A stretch of DNA of 64,000 nt from CALOFP01 sp942492635 (GTDB lineage Bacteria > UBP6 > UBA1177 > CALOFP01): NCBI GenBank assembly GCA_942492635.1, contig CALOFP010000003.1, positions 62,001 through 126,000 of the forward strand, given 5' to 3'. Shown in pieces: positions 51,943-61,493 of this stretch. Position 1 is the first letter of the stretch. Each line of letters begins with the position of its first letter. Below the pieces are notes generated by a model. That model did not search any database, was not told the origin of the DNA, and worked only from the letters and a program-made list of their open reading frames with translations. Position numbers and translations under genes: made by a program.

Positions 51943-53006
51943 TTTAACTACCTTTTTTCTATTTCAATCTTTTTATTAAATCGTTTGTAATCACTGGAAT
52001 GGGGGACAATCAAAGTAGATTGCAGATAAATCATTCCTTGCTCAAACATATCTATAGTTATATGAAAATACAAGTAAAAATGGACGGTAATAATTATATT
52101 TTTATTCTATAGATAAAATTTTTTGGATCAAGTTAAACAGATAGGGCGAAACATTGACCGGCGATGTTTGTGAAGGACCTCTGATTAAGCGGATTACCAT
52201 GATGTCCATGATTTCATGTTCTTACATGTTTTCATAGAAAACATTACGTCGCTTATGAATTAGAGGATAATTGAACCTATGCTAAGGTAATACTTGGTGA
52301 CGATAAACTTATTAAAACTGCAGTATGTTTCAAAATACAGGGGAACATAAATGAATAGCGTGTCCATACTGAGTGTAACTTTAAAAGAGATATGATATCA
52401 AAAACAGAAGTAATCCTGCTGGACCATCTTTCTCTGAGATAGATATGATTTTTATCTTAATTAATAATATCATCTTGTTGACGTCTTTTGAGCTTTTTGT
52501 GACAAGCGAGGTAGAGTAATGCATGGAAGGTTGGTGGTTGTCTCTTCGAGAAGCTTGTTGTTGATTACCTGCCAGCTACTTTCTCAATATATAAATAAGC
52601 AACCGATAACCAAACATGAATTAGAACTACTTGTTGTCATTATATGCTGTTGTGATAACTTTCTGACATTTATAAAAATAAATTTTTAGAGCTGATGTTA
52701 ACTTTAAACGACACTAATAGAGTTGAACAGTTTGTTCAGTATGCTTTATCGGACTATGAAGAAAATGAAGAGGTTCTTATTTCTCTTCGAGAAGGAATTA
52801 TAAAATTATCTTCCGATGCCAAGGGAGCAGATTAGGTGCTGTGGTTTGGTTTTTACGTCGAAGAAAAATCGATATGTGAAATTTTATGAGGAAAACAATG
52901 TTTTTGTAGAATTTACTTCTGGTAAGTCGTTTTTCAGATTCGGATGGGGTTCTTGAAAATGGTAGAAAAAAATATTGACGTCCTCTAAAGATTTCAGATG
53001 CGGGTT
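51943..53006. other. Long AT-rich region with little coding signal
   Basis: 1064 bases without an intact gene. The base composition is clearly more AT-rich than in the flanking genes. The only protein-like signal is the broken small frame at 52695-52956. I see no transposase, tRNA or strong terminator. Confidence 0.5.
52695..52956 (+). pseudogene. Possible small gene broken by a frameshift
   Basis: The frame from ATG 52695 encodes 46 protein-like residues (RVEQFVQYALSDYEENEEV...SSDAKGAD). It ends just where the +1 frame continues with GLVFTSKKNRYVKFYEENNV and FVEFTSGKSFFRFGWGS to a stop at 52954-52956. Joining them gives about 88 residues of plausible alpha/beta protein. It could also be two short unrelated frames. 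Confidence 0.3.
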
Positions 53007-54608
53007 CTAACTCTTTTCTTTCCAATACGGTTTCTGAATGTCTTCGAAGGCGCTCATTGCAGCTGTTGCTCCTTCGCTTGTGGCTGTAACTATCTGCATG
53101 AAGCCTCCGGTCAGGTCACCGGCTGCATAGACTCTGGGTATCGATGTTCTGCATGTATTGTCGGTCACTACGTATCCGGCTTCGTCAAGTTTCAATCCCA
53201 GCTGCTTGGCAAGTTCGTTTCCGGGCTCCAATCCGATTGCTACAAATACACCGTCGGCTTCAAGTTCCTCTATTTTTTCTGTTTCAATATTTTTTATCAT
53301 TAGAGAGGTGAGCCTCTCTTCTCCGATCATTTCGACAACTTCACTATTCCACATTACAGGTATCTTCTGCTTCTCAATGTTTTCGACAAGGTGTTTCTGG
53401 CCCCTGAAACTGTCCCGTCTGTGGATTATTGCTACGTCGACATCAAGTTGTTTGAGAAAGAGAGCTTCTGTGAGGGCTGAGTTGCCGCCTCCAACTACGA
53501 ATACTTTTTTTCCTTTGTATAGAAATCCGTCGCAGGTTGCGCAGAAGCTAACCCCGTTTCCGAGCAGCTTTCTTTCACCGGGTATGTCCAGCTTCCGGTA
53601 GAGGGCTCCGGTGGCTATGAGAATACTTTTTGCCCTGTAAATTCCCCTGTTGGTATGGGCTTCTATCACTTTACCGATTTTTATTTCCTCAACTTTTTCT
53701 CCCTCGTGAATATCGGCGTACTGCCTTGCATGAGTTGCCATCATCTCAACAAGCGCTTTCCCCCCCACACTCTTGAGACCTGTGTAGTTTTCGACTACCG
53801 GCGTTGTGGCAACCTGTCCACCGAGATTTGATTTTTCAATCAGTATCGATTTCAATCCGCTCCTTTCGGAATATATTGCTGCGGTGAGGCCGGCAGGACC
53901 TCCTCCGACAATGAGAAGATCGACGAGTTCCGATTCTTCTTTCGGTCCGAAACTCTCCTCAACTCCTGAAAGAAGTGCCATGAACTTTTCTTCCGGCATG
54001 AGTCCTTTACCCATACGTTCGCCGTTGAGAATGGTGTGGGGCACTGCTCCAACTTTGTAGTATCCCGAAAGTTCAATATTTTCCTGTGCCTCCACACAGT
54101 AGGCTGAGACAAGTTCTGGCCGCGCGATGACGGCCTTGAATGCGTTTACGACCTGGTCGGGACAGTAGGGGCACATGGGGGTTACGAAAACCATGATTTT
54201 TGATTCGGTTTGGAGTTTTTCAAGATATCCGAGACTTGCTGAAGAAAGCTCATGTTCGTTGGTCGAAGCCATGAATATGGCTGTAAGAAGACTGCGGCCC
54301 TCTTCTCCTACCGGTGCACCCTTGAATCCCATGGTGTACTTTTTCGGGTTGATGAGGAGGGTTGGGGAAACTTCCACTGCATATTTTTCCCACCTTTCAT
54401 CATCTTCGCCGATCACCTCAAGCTGTACTCTTTTGTCTATTCTGCTGATATCCTTCAGGAAGAGATGGGTAACCTTTTCATATTCGTTGTTCTCATCTCC
54501 TTTGATGAAGAGAAAAATTTGGACATCCTCTTTGAGATCTCGGAAGAGATCTCTTATCACCTCTCTTGATTCTTTGGGAAGATACCACTCTTTTGATTGA
54601 TCTGACAT
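53007..54608 (-). CDS. Thioredoxin reductase fused to a double thioredoxin-fold domain
   Basis: The 533-residue protein starts at 54608 with AAGGAGG upstream. Residues 1-215 form two glutaredoxin-like folds of the PDO/AhpF N-terminal type. The first lacks cysteines; the second has CPYC (C146/C149) and a cis-Pro in GAVPHT. Residues 228-533 form a thioredoxin reductase with GGGPAG, CATC (C356/C359), GGGNSAL and HRRDSFR. It resembles AhpF but with a TrxR order of CxxC and NADPH site. Internal transfer from C356/C359 to C146/C149 would make it a self-contained disulfide reductase. No peroxiredoxin gene is adjacent. Confidence 0.9.
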   Translation of the reverse strand: MSDQSKEWYLPKESREVIRDLFRDLKEDVQIFLFIKGDENNEYEKVTHLFLKDISRIDKRVQLEVIGEDDERWEKYAVEVSPTLLINPKKYTMGFKGAPVGEEGRSLLTAIFMASTNEHELSSASLGYLEKLQTESKIMVFVTPMCPYCPDQVVNAFKAVIARPELVSAYCVEAQENIELSGYYKVGAVPHTILNGERMGKGLMPEEKFMALLSGVEESFGPKEESELVDLLIVGGGPAGLTAAIYSERSGLKSILIEKSNLGGQVATTPVVENYTGLKSVGGKALVEMMATHARQYADIHEGEKVEEIKIGKVIEAHTNRGIYRAKSILIATGALYRKLDIPGERKLLGNGVSFCATCDGFLYKGKKVFVVGGGNSALTEALFLKQLDVDVAIIHRRDSFRGQKHLVENIEKQKIPVMWNSEVVEMIGEERLTSLMIKNIETEKIEELEADGVFVAIGLEPGNELAKQLGLKLDEAGYVVTDNTCRTSIPRVYAAGDLTGGFMQIVTATSEGATAAMSAFEDIQKPYWKEKS

Positions 54609-54748
54609 TGATTTCCTCCTTTTTTCTGATCCGGATCCAATTATATAAGCACTTATAATCTTTGCCAAAGAAATCCAATACGATGAGGTTAGTTGACGAC
54701 TATTCTCCATTCTGCTAACATTGCCTCGGGAAATGTGAGGGGATATGA

Positions 54749-56716
54749 ATGTTTAAAAATCTGATTTCTGTATTCTATGTTAAAATAGCTGTAATTACAA
54801 TTATATCAATAATGTCGATGGGATACTTTCTCATTGTCCAAGAATCCCGCTCCATGGAAAGGGAGGTTAGCCAATTAAAAGAAAACTATCTCAATCTCCG
54901 GAGAGGGCTGATCAAGAAGGAGGTCGAACGGACAATTGAGTATATACGATATAAAAAATCAAAAACCGAAGAGGTGTTAAGAGATTCCCTTAAGAAAAGG
55001 GTTCAGGAATCCCATGAGATAGTCAGTGGGATCTACAGAAGATTCAGAGGAGAAAAGTCCACTGCCGAACTTAAAAAGCTCATTCTTGGCGGTTTGAGCG
55101 AGGTCCGTTTCAACAAGGGGCGTGGCTACTACTTTGTCTACGATTTTGAAGGCAGGAATTTGATGCACCCCATATATCCGGAACGGGAAGGAAAGCTTTT
55201 TATTGACAACAAGGACTCTAAAGGACGCCGATACATCAAGGATATTGTCGATATCGGCAAAAATCGAGGAGAGGGTTTCCTGCAATACAACTGGACTGAA
55301 CCTGGAAAGAGCGGTGATGATCATCCGAAACTTGGTTTTGTAAAGCTTTTCGAACCCTTCGGATGGATTATCGGGACAGGTGAATATCCGGAAAATATTG
55401 AAAAAGAGATTAAGGAGGAGGTTCTGAACCGATTGGAAGCTATTCGTTTCGGAACCCAGGGGTATCTTTTTCTTTACACCAACAAGGGAGATTCTCTTCT
55501 GAGTAACGGATTTCGAGTTCGGGGGAAGAACAATATTCTCAATATACGGGATCAAAAAGGGGTGAAAATTGTTGATGAGCAGCTTGAACTGATACGTAGA
55601 AACGGAGGAGGTTACAACAGCTATCTCTGGAAGAAGCTGGATTCTGAAAATGTGGTTCACAAAATATCCTACGTTGAGGAAATGCCTGAGTGGGGATGGG
55701 TCATCGGTGCCGGTTTCTACACCGATGAGCTGGAGGAGATTCTTACGGGGCAGTATGCAATACTGAAAGAGAATCTGAGAAACAACATTCTCAAGACGAT
55801 TGCCATACTTTTTGTTCTTCTTATTGCAGCCCTGATAGTGACGACTATGGTTGCTGGAAAGGCTCGCAGAGATTTCATGACCTTTATCGGATTTTTCGAA
55901 AGTGCTGTTGAAAAACATGAGCAAATTGATGAGCGAAGGGTTTTCTTTGCCGAATTCAAGAGGGTGGCATTCTATGCCAACCGGATGATTGAGACTCTGA
56001 AAAAGGTGGAGAAGGGTCGTCTGGAATTCGAAGATCAGCTGAAAAAGAGCGAGGAGAGGTTAACGCTGGCACTTGAGGGGGCAAATGAGGGTATTTGGGA
56101 TGCGGATCTGGTGAACGACATCGTATACAGAAGCGATCTCTACTACGAGATGCTGGACTATGAGCCGGGTGAAATTCCGGGGACGGGGGAGACATTTCTC
56201 GCTCTGATACATCCCGATGAACGGGAAAAAACTCTTGAAAAGTTGAAGGCCGTCGAAGAGGGCACAGCCGACTGTTACTTTATGGAGATCAGGCTGCGAA
56301 AAAAGGACGGTTCCTATATTTGGGTTGAAGGTCGAGGCCGTGTTGTTGAGCGGGACGGAGAGAATAGACCTCTCCGTATGCTGGGCACACATAGAGATAT
56401 TTCACACAGAAAGGAAGCTGAGCGGCAGATGCTTGAACTTGACAGGAAAAACTCCATTCTTGCCATGGCCGTTACAACGAACCACGAGATAAACCAGCCT
56501 TTGAGTGTGCTGAAGATGAGTATAGATCTGTTTCTGATGACTCTTGAAATGGATGAGATGACGGATAAACAGAAAAAGAATCTTTCAAGAATATCAAAAT
56601 CTTTCGAGAAGATAGAGGAGATTCTTAAGCGATACCGACATCTTGAGGAAATTCAGATGGGCAGCTATCTTCACGATACCGATATGATTGTTTTCAATGA
56701 CAGTAACAAGGCTTAA
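54749..56716 (+). CDS. Cache-PAS sensor with histidine-kinase phosphoacceptor domain but no ATPase domain
   Basis: The 655-residue protein has an N-terminal membrane helix (about 8-28), a periplasmic region with two related Cache units (GRGYYFVYDFEGRNLMHPI and TQGYLFLYTNKGDSLLSNG, each ending GWIIGTGEY or GWVIGAGFY), and a second helix near 345-368. A coiled linker leads to a PAS/PAC domain (ANEGIWDADL...MLGTHRDISHRKEAE). It ends with a phosphoacceptor-like helix pair containing TTNHEINQPLSVLK, and stops about 70 residues later without N, G1 or G2 boxes. It may be phosphorylated by a separate ATPase or signal by dimerisation. Confidence 0.88.
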   Translation: MFKNLISVFYVKIAVITIISIMSMGYFLIVQESRSMEREVSQLKENYLNLRRGLIKKEVERTIEYIRYKKSKTEEVLRDSLKKRVQESHEIVSGIYRRFRGEKSTAELKKLILGGLSEVRFNKGRGYYFVYDFEGRNLMHPIYPEREGKLFIDNKDSKGRRYIKDIVDIGKNRGEGFLQYNWTEPGKSGDDHPKLGFVKLFEPFGWIIGTGEYPENIEKEIKEEVLNRLEAIRFGTQGYLFLYTNKGDSLLSNGFRVRGKNNILNIRDQKGVKIVDEQLELIRRNGGGYNSYLWKKLDSENVVHKISYVEEMPEWGWVIGAGFYTDELEEILTGQYAILKENLRNNILKTIAILFVLLIAALIVTTMVAGKARRDFMTFIGFFESAVEKHEQIDERRVFFAEFKRVAFYANRMIETLKKVEKGRLEFEDQLKKSEERLTLALEGANEGIWDADLVNDIVYRSDLYYEMLDYEPGEIPGTGETFLALIHPDEREKTLEKLKAVEEGTADCYFMEIRLRKKDGSYIWVEGRGRVVERDGENRPLRMLGTHRDISHRKEAERQMLELDRKNSILAMAVTTNHEINQPLSVLKMSIDLFLMTLEMDEMTDKQKKNLSRISKSFEKIEEILKRYRHLEEIQMGSYLHDTDMIVFNDSNKA

Positions 56717-56891
56717 GTTTTCTGTATTGCTTTGAAGTCTACACTATCTCTTTTTGACTGAAATCGGAATTCTCTTCACTTTCTCAACGAAAAATCATCA
56801 GCGAACTTGATTTTTTTTCTAATCTGCTTTAGATTGGAGCGGATCTGTATTCGGATTCATGGTTTTGTTGATAATATTTCGGGAGAGGGAA

Positions 56892-57491
56892 ATGAAGGCT
56901 CTGGTTCTGTTTCACAGCGTATGCGGGAACTGTTTCCTGATGGCAAGAGAGTTCGAAAAGGCTCTGAGACACAACGGTATGGATGTGAAGATGAGGAGGG
57001 TTGAGGACGACGATCTTGAGAGATGGCAGAACACTTTCGCCTGTTCAAGAGAGTACGCTCCTTTCCTAAGCGACATTCAGAATGCCTCGGTTGATGATAT
57101 GGTTGAGGCTGACCTGATTTTCACAGGATCACCAACCTATTTCGGGAACATGTCGGGAGAGATGAAGAAGTTTCTTGATTCTACATCTGTCTACTACTCT
57201 GAGCAGAAGCTTGGAGGGAAACTTTTCGGAGCTTTTACATCGTCATCGTCAAGTGAGGGTGGAGGAACGATGTGTCTTCAATCCCTTGTCGTGTACGCCC
57301 AGCACATGGGAATGATACCGGTTCCGGTTCCCATTTCTGCCCAGAACGAGGCGAAGAGTGCTTCGGCATACGGAATTGTTCACCACAGCGGTTACAACTC
57401 GGATGATAGACCGAATGAAGCACTCTGCAGTGCCATTTCGAAATACGTGGATAATGTTGCAGACCTACTGAGAAGAAGTTACCGCGGATAG
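56892..57491 (+). CDS. WrbA/flavodoxin-like NAD(P)H-dependent oxidoreductase
   Basis: The 199-residue protein starts at ATG 56892 after GGGAGAGG. The early phosphate loop LVLFHSVCGNC replaces the usual S-x-T-G-x-T, with a Cys pair in it. FTGSPTYFGNMSGEMKKFLDST and LFGAFTSSSSSEGGGTMCLQSL correspond to the FMN isoalloxazine-binding segments of the WrbA family. The C-terminus is shorter than in typical quinone reductases. It probably reduces quinones or other two-electron acceptors. Gene context gives no partner. Confidence 0.82.
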   Translation: MKALVLFHSVCGNCFLMAREFEKALRHNGMDVKMRRVEDDDLERWQNTFACSREYAPFLSDIQNASVDDMVEADLIFTGSPTYFGNMSGEMKKFLDSTSVYYSEQKLGGKLFGAFTSSSSSEGGGTMCLQSLVVYAQHMGMIPVPVPISAQNEAKSASAYGIVHHSGYNSDDRPNEALCSAISKYVDNVADLLRRSYRG

Positions 57492-57684
57492 TCTGAGAAT
57501 CCTGATCCATTATCTTTCACTTTATTTTTATCCTTTTACTTGTTTGGTTTCTTGAAATTATTTGGAATATGTTTAATTGGTTGAGCGGAGACAAGTTGAG
57601 ATAGAGATGACGGCCAGAATTCGAATAAGCTTAACCGCCTGTCTTCGAATCATAATTTTGAAACATTTTGATGAGAAATAAAGA

Positions 57685-57771
57685 TGGTGCCGGAGGTCGG
57701 ACTCGAACCGACATGAGGTTGCCCCCGCTGGATTTTGAGTCCAGTGCGTCTACCAGTTTCACCACTCCGGC
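57685..57771 (-). tRNA. tRNA-Leu (anticodon CAA)
   Basis: 87 bases with encoded CCA and the long variable arm of a class II tRNA. The acceptor is GCCGGAG/CTCCGGC. The anticodon stem CTGGA/TCCAG encloses CTCAAAA. Confidence 0.95.
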
Positions 57772-57920
57772 ACGTAGAAGCAAGGGCAATTTTAGTGAAC
57801 AAAAAAACAATGTCAACATTTTTTTACGATCGACGATACTAAAAATTTGATTTTTGCATCGGAAGAAATAGAATCCTTTAGAGTTTATGATTTGTCAATT
57901 GTATATGGACGAGGAAATTT

Positions 57921-59456
57921 ATGGCTACGGGTATGAGTAAAAAAAGTAAAGATTGGGTTGTGATCGGCATGTTTGTGGCGATCATTCTTGTTTTCATCCT
58001 TGGTTTCGGTGTTGATCCGCAGGGGTGTTCATCCACTCCCAACTATGTTGCCGAGGTTAACGGAAAAACTATTCCGATATCTGAATACAGGATTATCTAC
58101 GGCAATCTGTATGAGTATTACCAGCGCATGATCCCCAACTTCACTGAGGAGCAGGCAAAAAAATTCAACCTCCAGGATCAGGCTTTCAACGAGCTTGTAA
58201 TCCAGTACCTTCTTGCCGAAAAGGCTGAGGAGATGGGTTTCCATGTGGGAGATAAAGAAGTCGGAAAGGCAATCGTCGAGAACAGGGTTTTCCAGAAGGA
58301 TGGAAAGTTCGACAAGGAGCTCTACAACCGTATTGTTCAGTTCCAGTTCAAGTCAACAATAAAGAACTTCGAGGAGAAGGTTAAACGTCAGCTTCTTGCA
58401 GACAATATTTCCAAGTTCCTCAGAGAGAGCGTCGATGTTTCCGAAAAGGAGCTTCAGGACGAATTCGTCAAGAGAACTGAGACAGCTGATCTTTCCTTTA
58501 TCACATTTTCAAAGAAATCCGTCAGCCCCGAGGCTAAGGCCAGAGTGGAGAAGGAAATTACAGATTCAGCCGTTACCGCTTTCCTCGGAAAGAACGCCGA
58601 AAGAGTTAAAAAGTACTTCGACGACCACAAGTCACGTTACGAAGCCGAGGAGAAGGTTCGCGCAAGCCACATTCTCATAAAGGTTGACGATAAGACAAAG
58701 GATGCCGATGCCAAGAAGAAGATTGAGAAGATTCTTGTCGATGTTAAGGCTGGTAAGGATTTTGCGGAACTTGCAAAGGCCAATTCACAGGACGGAAGTG
58801 CTCCTAAGGGTGGAGATCTCGGATTTTTCGGTAAGAAGCACATGGTTCCCGCTTTCTCGAAGGCTGCTTTCGAGCTTAAGAAGGTTGGTGATGTAAGTGA
58901 TGTCGTTCGCACTCCTTTCGGATACCACATCATCAAGCTCACTGCAAGAAAGTCTGCCGAGAAGAAGGCGTTCGAGAACGTGAAGAGCGAGATAGCGAAA
59001 GAGATGATCACCGGCGACAAGTTCAAGGCTCTCTTTGAAGCGGAAGCCAAGAAGGCTCTCTCTCTTCTTCGCAACGGTCAGTACAAGATCGAGGATATCA
59101 AGAAGGATTTCCCTGACTGGAACCTCGAGGAGAAAGAGGCTAAGGGAATCAAAAAGACAAACCCGTACATAGCAGGTCTCGGTTACGATCCTGAATTTGT
59201 CGAGAAGGTTTTCGCACAGAAGGAAGTTCCGGGTTACATGAGTGAGCCGAAGGTTGACGGTGATGGAGCAACTGTTGTAAAGGTCGTTTCCCATGTCCCG
59301 GCTGACATGAAGAAGTTCCAGGATGAGAAGGAAGCAATTCTCAGGGATCTTAAGAATGCAAAGAGCGGTGCGATTATCGGAAAGTTCGTTGAAGATCTTA
59401 AGAAGAACGCGAAGATCATTACCAACAAAAGGGTTCTCTCTCCGGCAGGTGAGTAG
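57921..59456 (+). CDS. PpiD/SurA-like periplasmic peptidyl-prolyl isomerase
   Basis: The 511-residue protein has one N-terminal membrane helix (about 13-30) acting as a signal anchor. A SurA-N-like chaperone region follows (YVAEVNGKTIPISEYRIIYGNLYEYYQ). A parvulin domain at about 245-350 has RASHILIKV, FAELAKANSQDGSAPKGGDLGFFGKKHMVPAFSKAAF and GYHIIKL. A helical C-terminal part completes the PpiD-like layout. It would assist folding of exported proteins at the outer face of the inner membrane. GAGGAAATT precedes the ATG, and a strong terminator follows. Confidence 0.92.
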   Translation: MATGMSKKSKDWVVIGMFVAIILVFILGFGVDPQGCSSTPNYVAEVNGKTIPISEYRIIYGNLYEYYQRMIPNFTEEQAKKFNLQDQAFNELVIQYLLAEKAEEMGFHVGDKEVGKAIVENRVFQKDGKFDKELYNRIVQFQFKSTIKNFEEKVKRQLLADNISKFLRESVDVSEKELQDEFVKRTETADLSFITFSKKSVSPEAKARVEKEITDSAVTAFLGKNAERVKKYFDDHKSRYEAEEKVRASHILIKVDDKTKDADAKKKIEKILVDVKAGKDFAELAKANSQDGSAPKGGDLGFFGKKHMVPAFSKAAFELKKVGDVSDVVRTPFGYHIIKLTARKSAEKKAFENVKSEIAKEMITGDKFKALFEAEAKKALSLLRNGQYKIEDIKKDFPDWNLEEKEAKGIKKTNPYIAGLGYDPEFVEKVFAQKEVPGYMSEPKVDGDGATVVKVVSHVPADMKKFQDEKEAILRDLKNAKSGAIIGKFVEDLKKNAKIITNKRVLSPAGE

Positions 59457-59536
59457 CGAAAGACGTATGTTCTTCGCGGATGAGGGAGTTCACTCTCTTT
59501 CCCGCTTTGCTTAAAGCTTTTTCAAAGTACTATAAA

Positions 59537-59569
59537 GGGTGGCGTTCCGGAGCGGACGCCGCCCTTTTT
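59537..59569 (+). terminator. Rho-independent terminator after the PpiD-like gene
   Basis: A 9-bp stem (GGGTGGCGT/ACGCCGCCC, one G-T pair) with a ten-base loop is followed by TTTTT, 80 bases after the stop codon. Confidence 0.88.
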
Positions 59570-59651
59570 GCAGATACGGGCCGGTAGAAATTTTTCTCCG
59601 GCATCAGATGGTGGTAACGGGATTATTACCGGAATCCCTTGAGGAGGTTTC

Positions 59652-61493
59652 ATGATTACAGGTGACAGGGTTCTGAGAACGGTGTCGGTTTCGATTTTTC
59701 TTGCAATGACCATTTTTTCGATTTTTGTTGTCGTCAGGGAAACTCGAAAACCGGACACGCCTTTTGAAAGAATAAAACAGAAGGAGTGCGGTTCCATTTT
59801 CATATTGAATGGAGAGTCCTCAGACTCCGTTTCAACAGAGGATGACTTGCTGAAGAGAAAGGAGAGCTGTTTTTTCATTGATCGATCCTTGAAGAAGTCG
59901 GGTCCCCTTTTCCGGAGGGTTTTTCGTCACGGATACCTGAAATCGATGGAATATCTCTACATCGGAGAGAATGGTGTTCTTCTCAGAAAAGGAAAGAGGG
60001 ACTTTGAAAGAGAAACGGGAAAACTATTTTCATGCTTTGTAAAGGGTGAATGTCCTGAGGGAGATGAGGAAAAAGACAAATTCACCTTCACTCTTTCAAT
60101 GGTGAACAGTCTGGGAACTCATGTCGTTTCAGCCACCCTCGAAGATATTTCTCTTCCGCGTGCGATGAAAAGGGGCAAGAGACTTCTCGACACAATGCTT
60201 GATGTGAAGGGTCTTAAAAAAGAGGGGCTTAAACTTAACCTGATGTTCCATCGTCCATACGCATTGTTTGAGGGAAGGAATCGCAAAAAAATAAATGAAC
60301 TTACGAAGAGTTATCGTGACGGTCTGTACATGAAGGCGAGGGGTGCCAAGATCCGTCTTCTACCCTTCGAATACAGGCGGGACCCTCATAAGCGGATTAC
60401 ATACAAGGGCAGGCAGTACGGTCTTGCCAAGGACGACCACAAGAAGGAGCACACATCCTTCTACATTTTCAGGACCGAACAATTCATTCAGAAAGGTGAT
60501 CGAATGGTTCGTCTCGAAGGTCGGAGGGAGTCCGCGAAATCAATTCCGACATCGGGCGAAATGATCAAGCTTTTTTCCGATTTTATTCTCCGGAGCCAAG
60601 AGAAAACCGGTGAGTTTCGTGAGGCGTTTGATATCTACGAAGGAAAGCTGTTGAAAAGGAAGAGTAATCTGACAACACAACTTCTAGTTCTCGATGTTCT
60701 TACAGATCTTTACAAAAGGAGCAAAGATGAAAAAGTGCTTGCATCCGTAAAATCCTCCATAGACCACCTTTCATCAAAGGTTGAGTCAATGTCTCTTGAG
60801 GAGAAGTTCTTTTTTTACTCTTCAATACTCTCCTACGAAGCCATTGTTAAGAAAGGTGAGTACGTTCAGCTTGTTTTTCCTCTGGAAAAACTTCTCATGG
60901 AAAGCGTGGGAGAGGAAGAACTTTCCTTTTCATCCAAACCGGTAGCTCCTCTGGGACTTCTCGCTCTTTTCAGTCAGTACGAAGTTACAGGTGACAGTCG
61001 ATATAAACAATTGGCGATGAAAACCCTTAGGGAACTTTTCGCGGACGTAAACAAAAAAAGGGAGCGGGTAGAGTTGACAGGTTATACGGCCTATGTTCTT
61101 CCCTTCGTTGACAAATCTTTTTCGGAAGAGTTTGTGAACATTCTGGAAAATGAGGGAAATATTAATTCCTATGACGATAACAGCTTTCCCGAATATGTGG
61201 GGGGGCTCTTCTCCAGCGGCGTTCCCCAGACAAAAATTTCAACGCTGTTTGCGCTTCCCTTTGCCTCTTTCGAAAATGAGAAGCTCAGGAAGATAGCCGG
61301 CAACTTGGAATCTTTTATGATTAATTCAACTGTCGACGGTAAAATGTACCGACGACTCAAAAGTCCCGAATCATTGAAAACGGTGATCGGGGGAATCGAA
61401 TCCTCCGAGAGGAGCAACAGAGTGCTTCTTTCATCCACTGTAGGCGGGCTAAAATATTTTCTTATGAAACAGAATATGGAGAGTAGAAAGTGA
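59652..61493 (+). CDS. Large membrane-anchored protein of unknown function
   Basis: I do not recognise this 613-residue protein. It has one N-terminal hydrophobic helix (about 9-29) as signal anchor or signal peptide, then a mixed domain with SLGTHVVSATLEDISLPRAMKRGKRLLDTML and LNLMFHRPYALFEGRNRKKINELTKSYRDGLYMK. The C-terminal 270 residues look all-helical and may form an alpha/alpha barrel (FYSSILSYEAIVKK, APLGLLALFSQYEVTGDSRYKQLAMKTL), as in six-hairpin glycosidases or cyclase-like folds. GAGGAGG precedes the ATG. It overlaps the YkgJ-type gene by four bases (GTGA), so the two are coupled. Confidence 0.7.
   Translation: MITGDRVLRTVSVSIFLAMTIFSIFVVVRETRKPDTPFERIKQKECGSIFILNGESSDSVSTEDDLLKRKESCFFIDRSLKKSGPLFRRVFRHGYLKSMEYLYIGENGVLLRKGKRDFERETGKLFSCFVKGECPEGDEEKDKFTFTLSMVNSLGTHVVSATLEDISLPRAMKRGKRLLDTMLDVKGLKKEGLKLNLMFHRPYALFEGRNRKKINELTKSYRDGLYMKARGAKIRLLPFEYRRDPHKRITYKGRQYGLAKDDHKKEHTSFYIFRTEQFIQKGDRMVRLEGRRESAKSIPTSGEMIKLFSDFILRSQEKTGEFREAFDIYEGKLLKRKSNLTTQLLVLDVLTDLYKRSKDEKVLASVKSSIDHLSSKVESMSLEEKFFFYSSILSYEAIVKKGEYVQLVFPLEKLLMESVGEEELSFSSKPVAPLGLLALFSQYEVTGDSRYKQLAMKTLRELFADVNKKRERVELTGYTAYVLPFVDKSFSEEFVNILENEGNINSYDDNSFPEYVGGLFSSGVPQTKISTLFALPFASFENEKLRKIAGNLESFMINSTVDGKMYRRLKSPESLKTVIGGIESSERSNRVLLSSTVGGLKYFLMKQNMESRK

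Noticed and set aside
52798..53025. 75-residue minus-strand frame downstream of the reductase fusion
   Set aside because: It has no ribosome site, lies opposite the better-looking broken frame at 52695-52956, and overlaps the reductase 3' end.
54977..55924. 315-residue open frame on the minus strand opposite the Cache-PAS sensor
   Set aside because: It is the antisense of well-conserved Cache domains, and its translation shows no domain or plausible start.
57631..57850. Short frames on both strands over tRNA-Leu
   Set aside because: They are translations of the tRNA gene itself.
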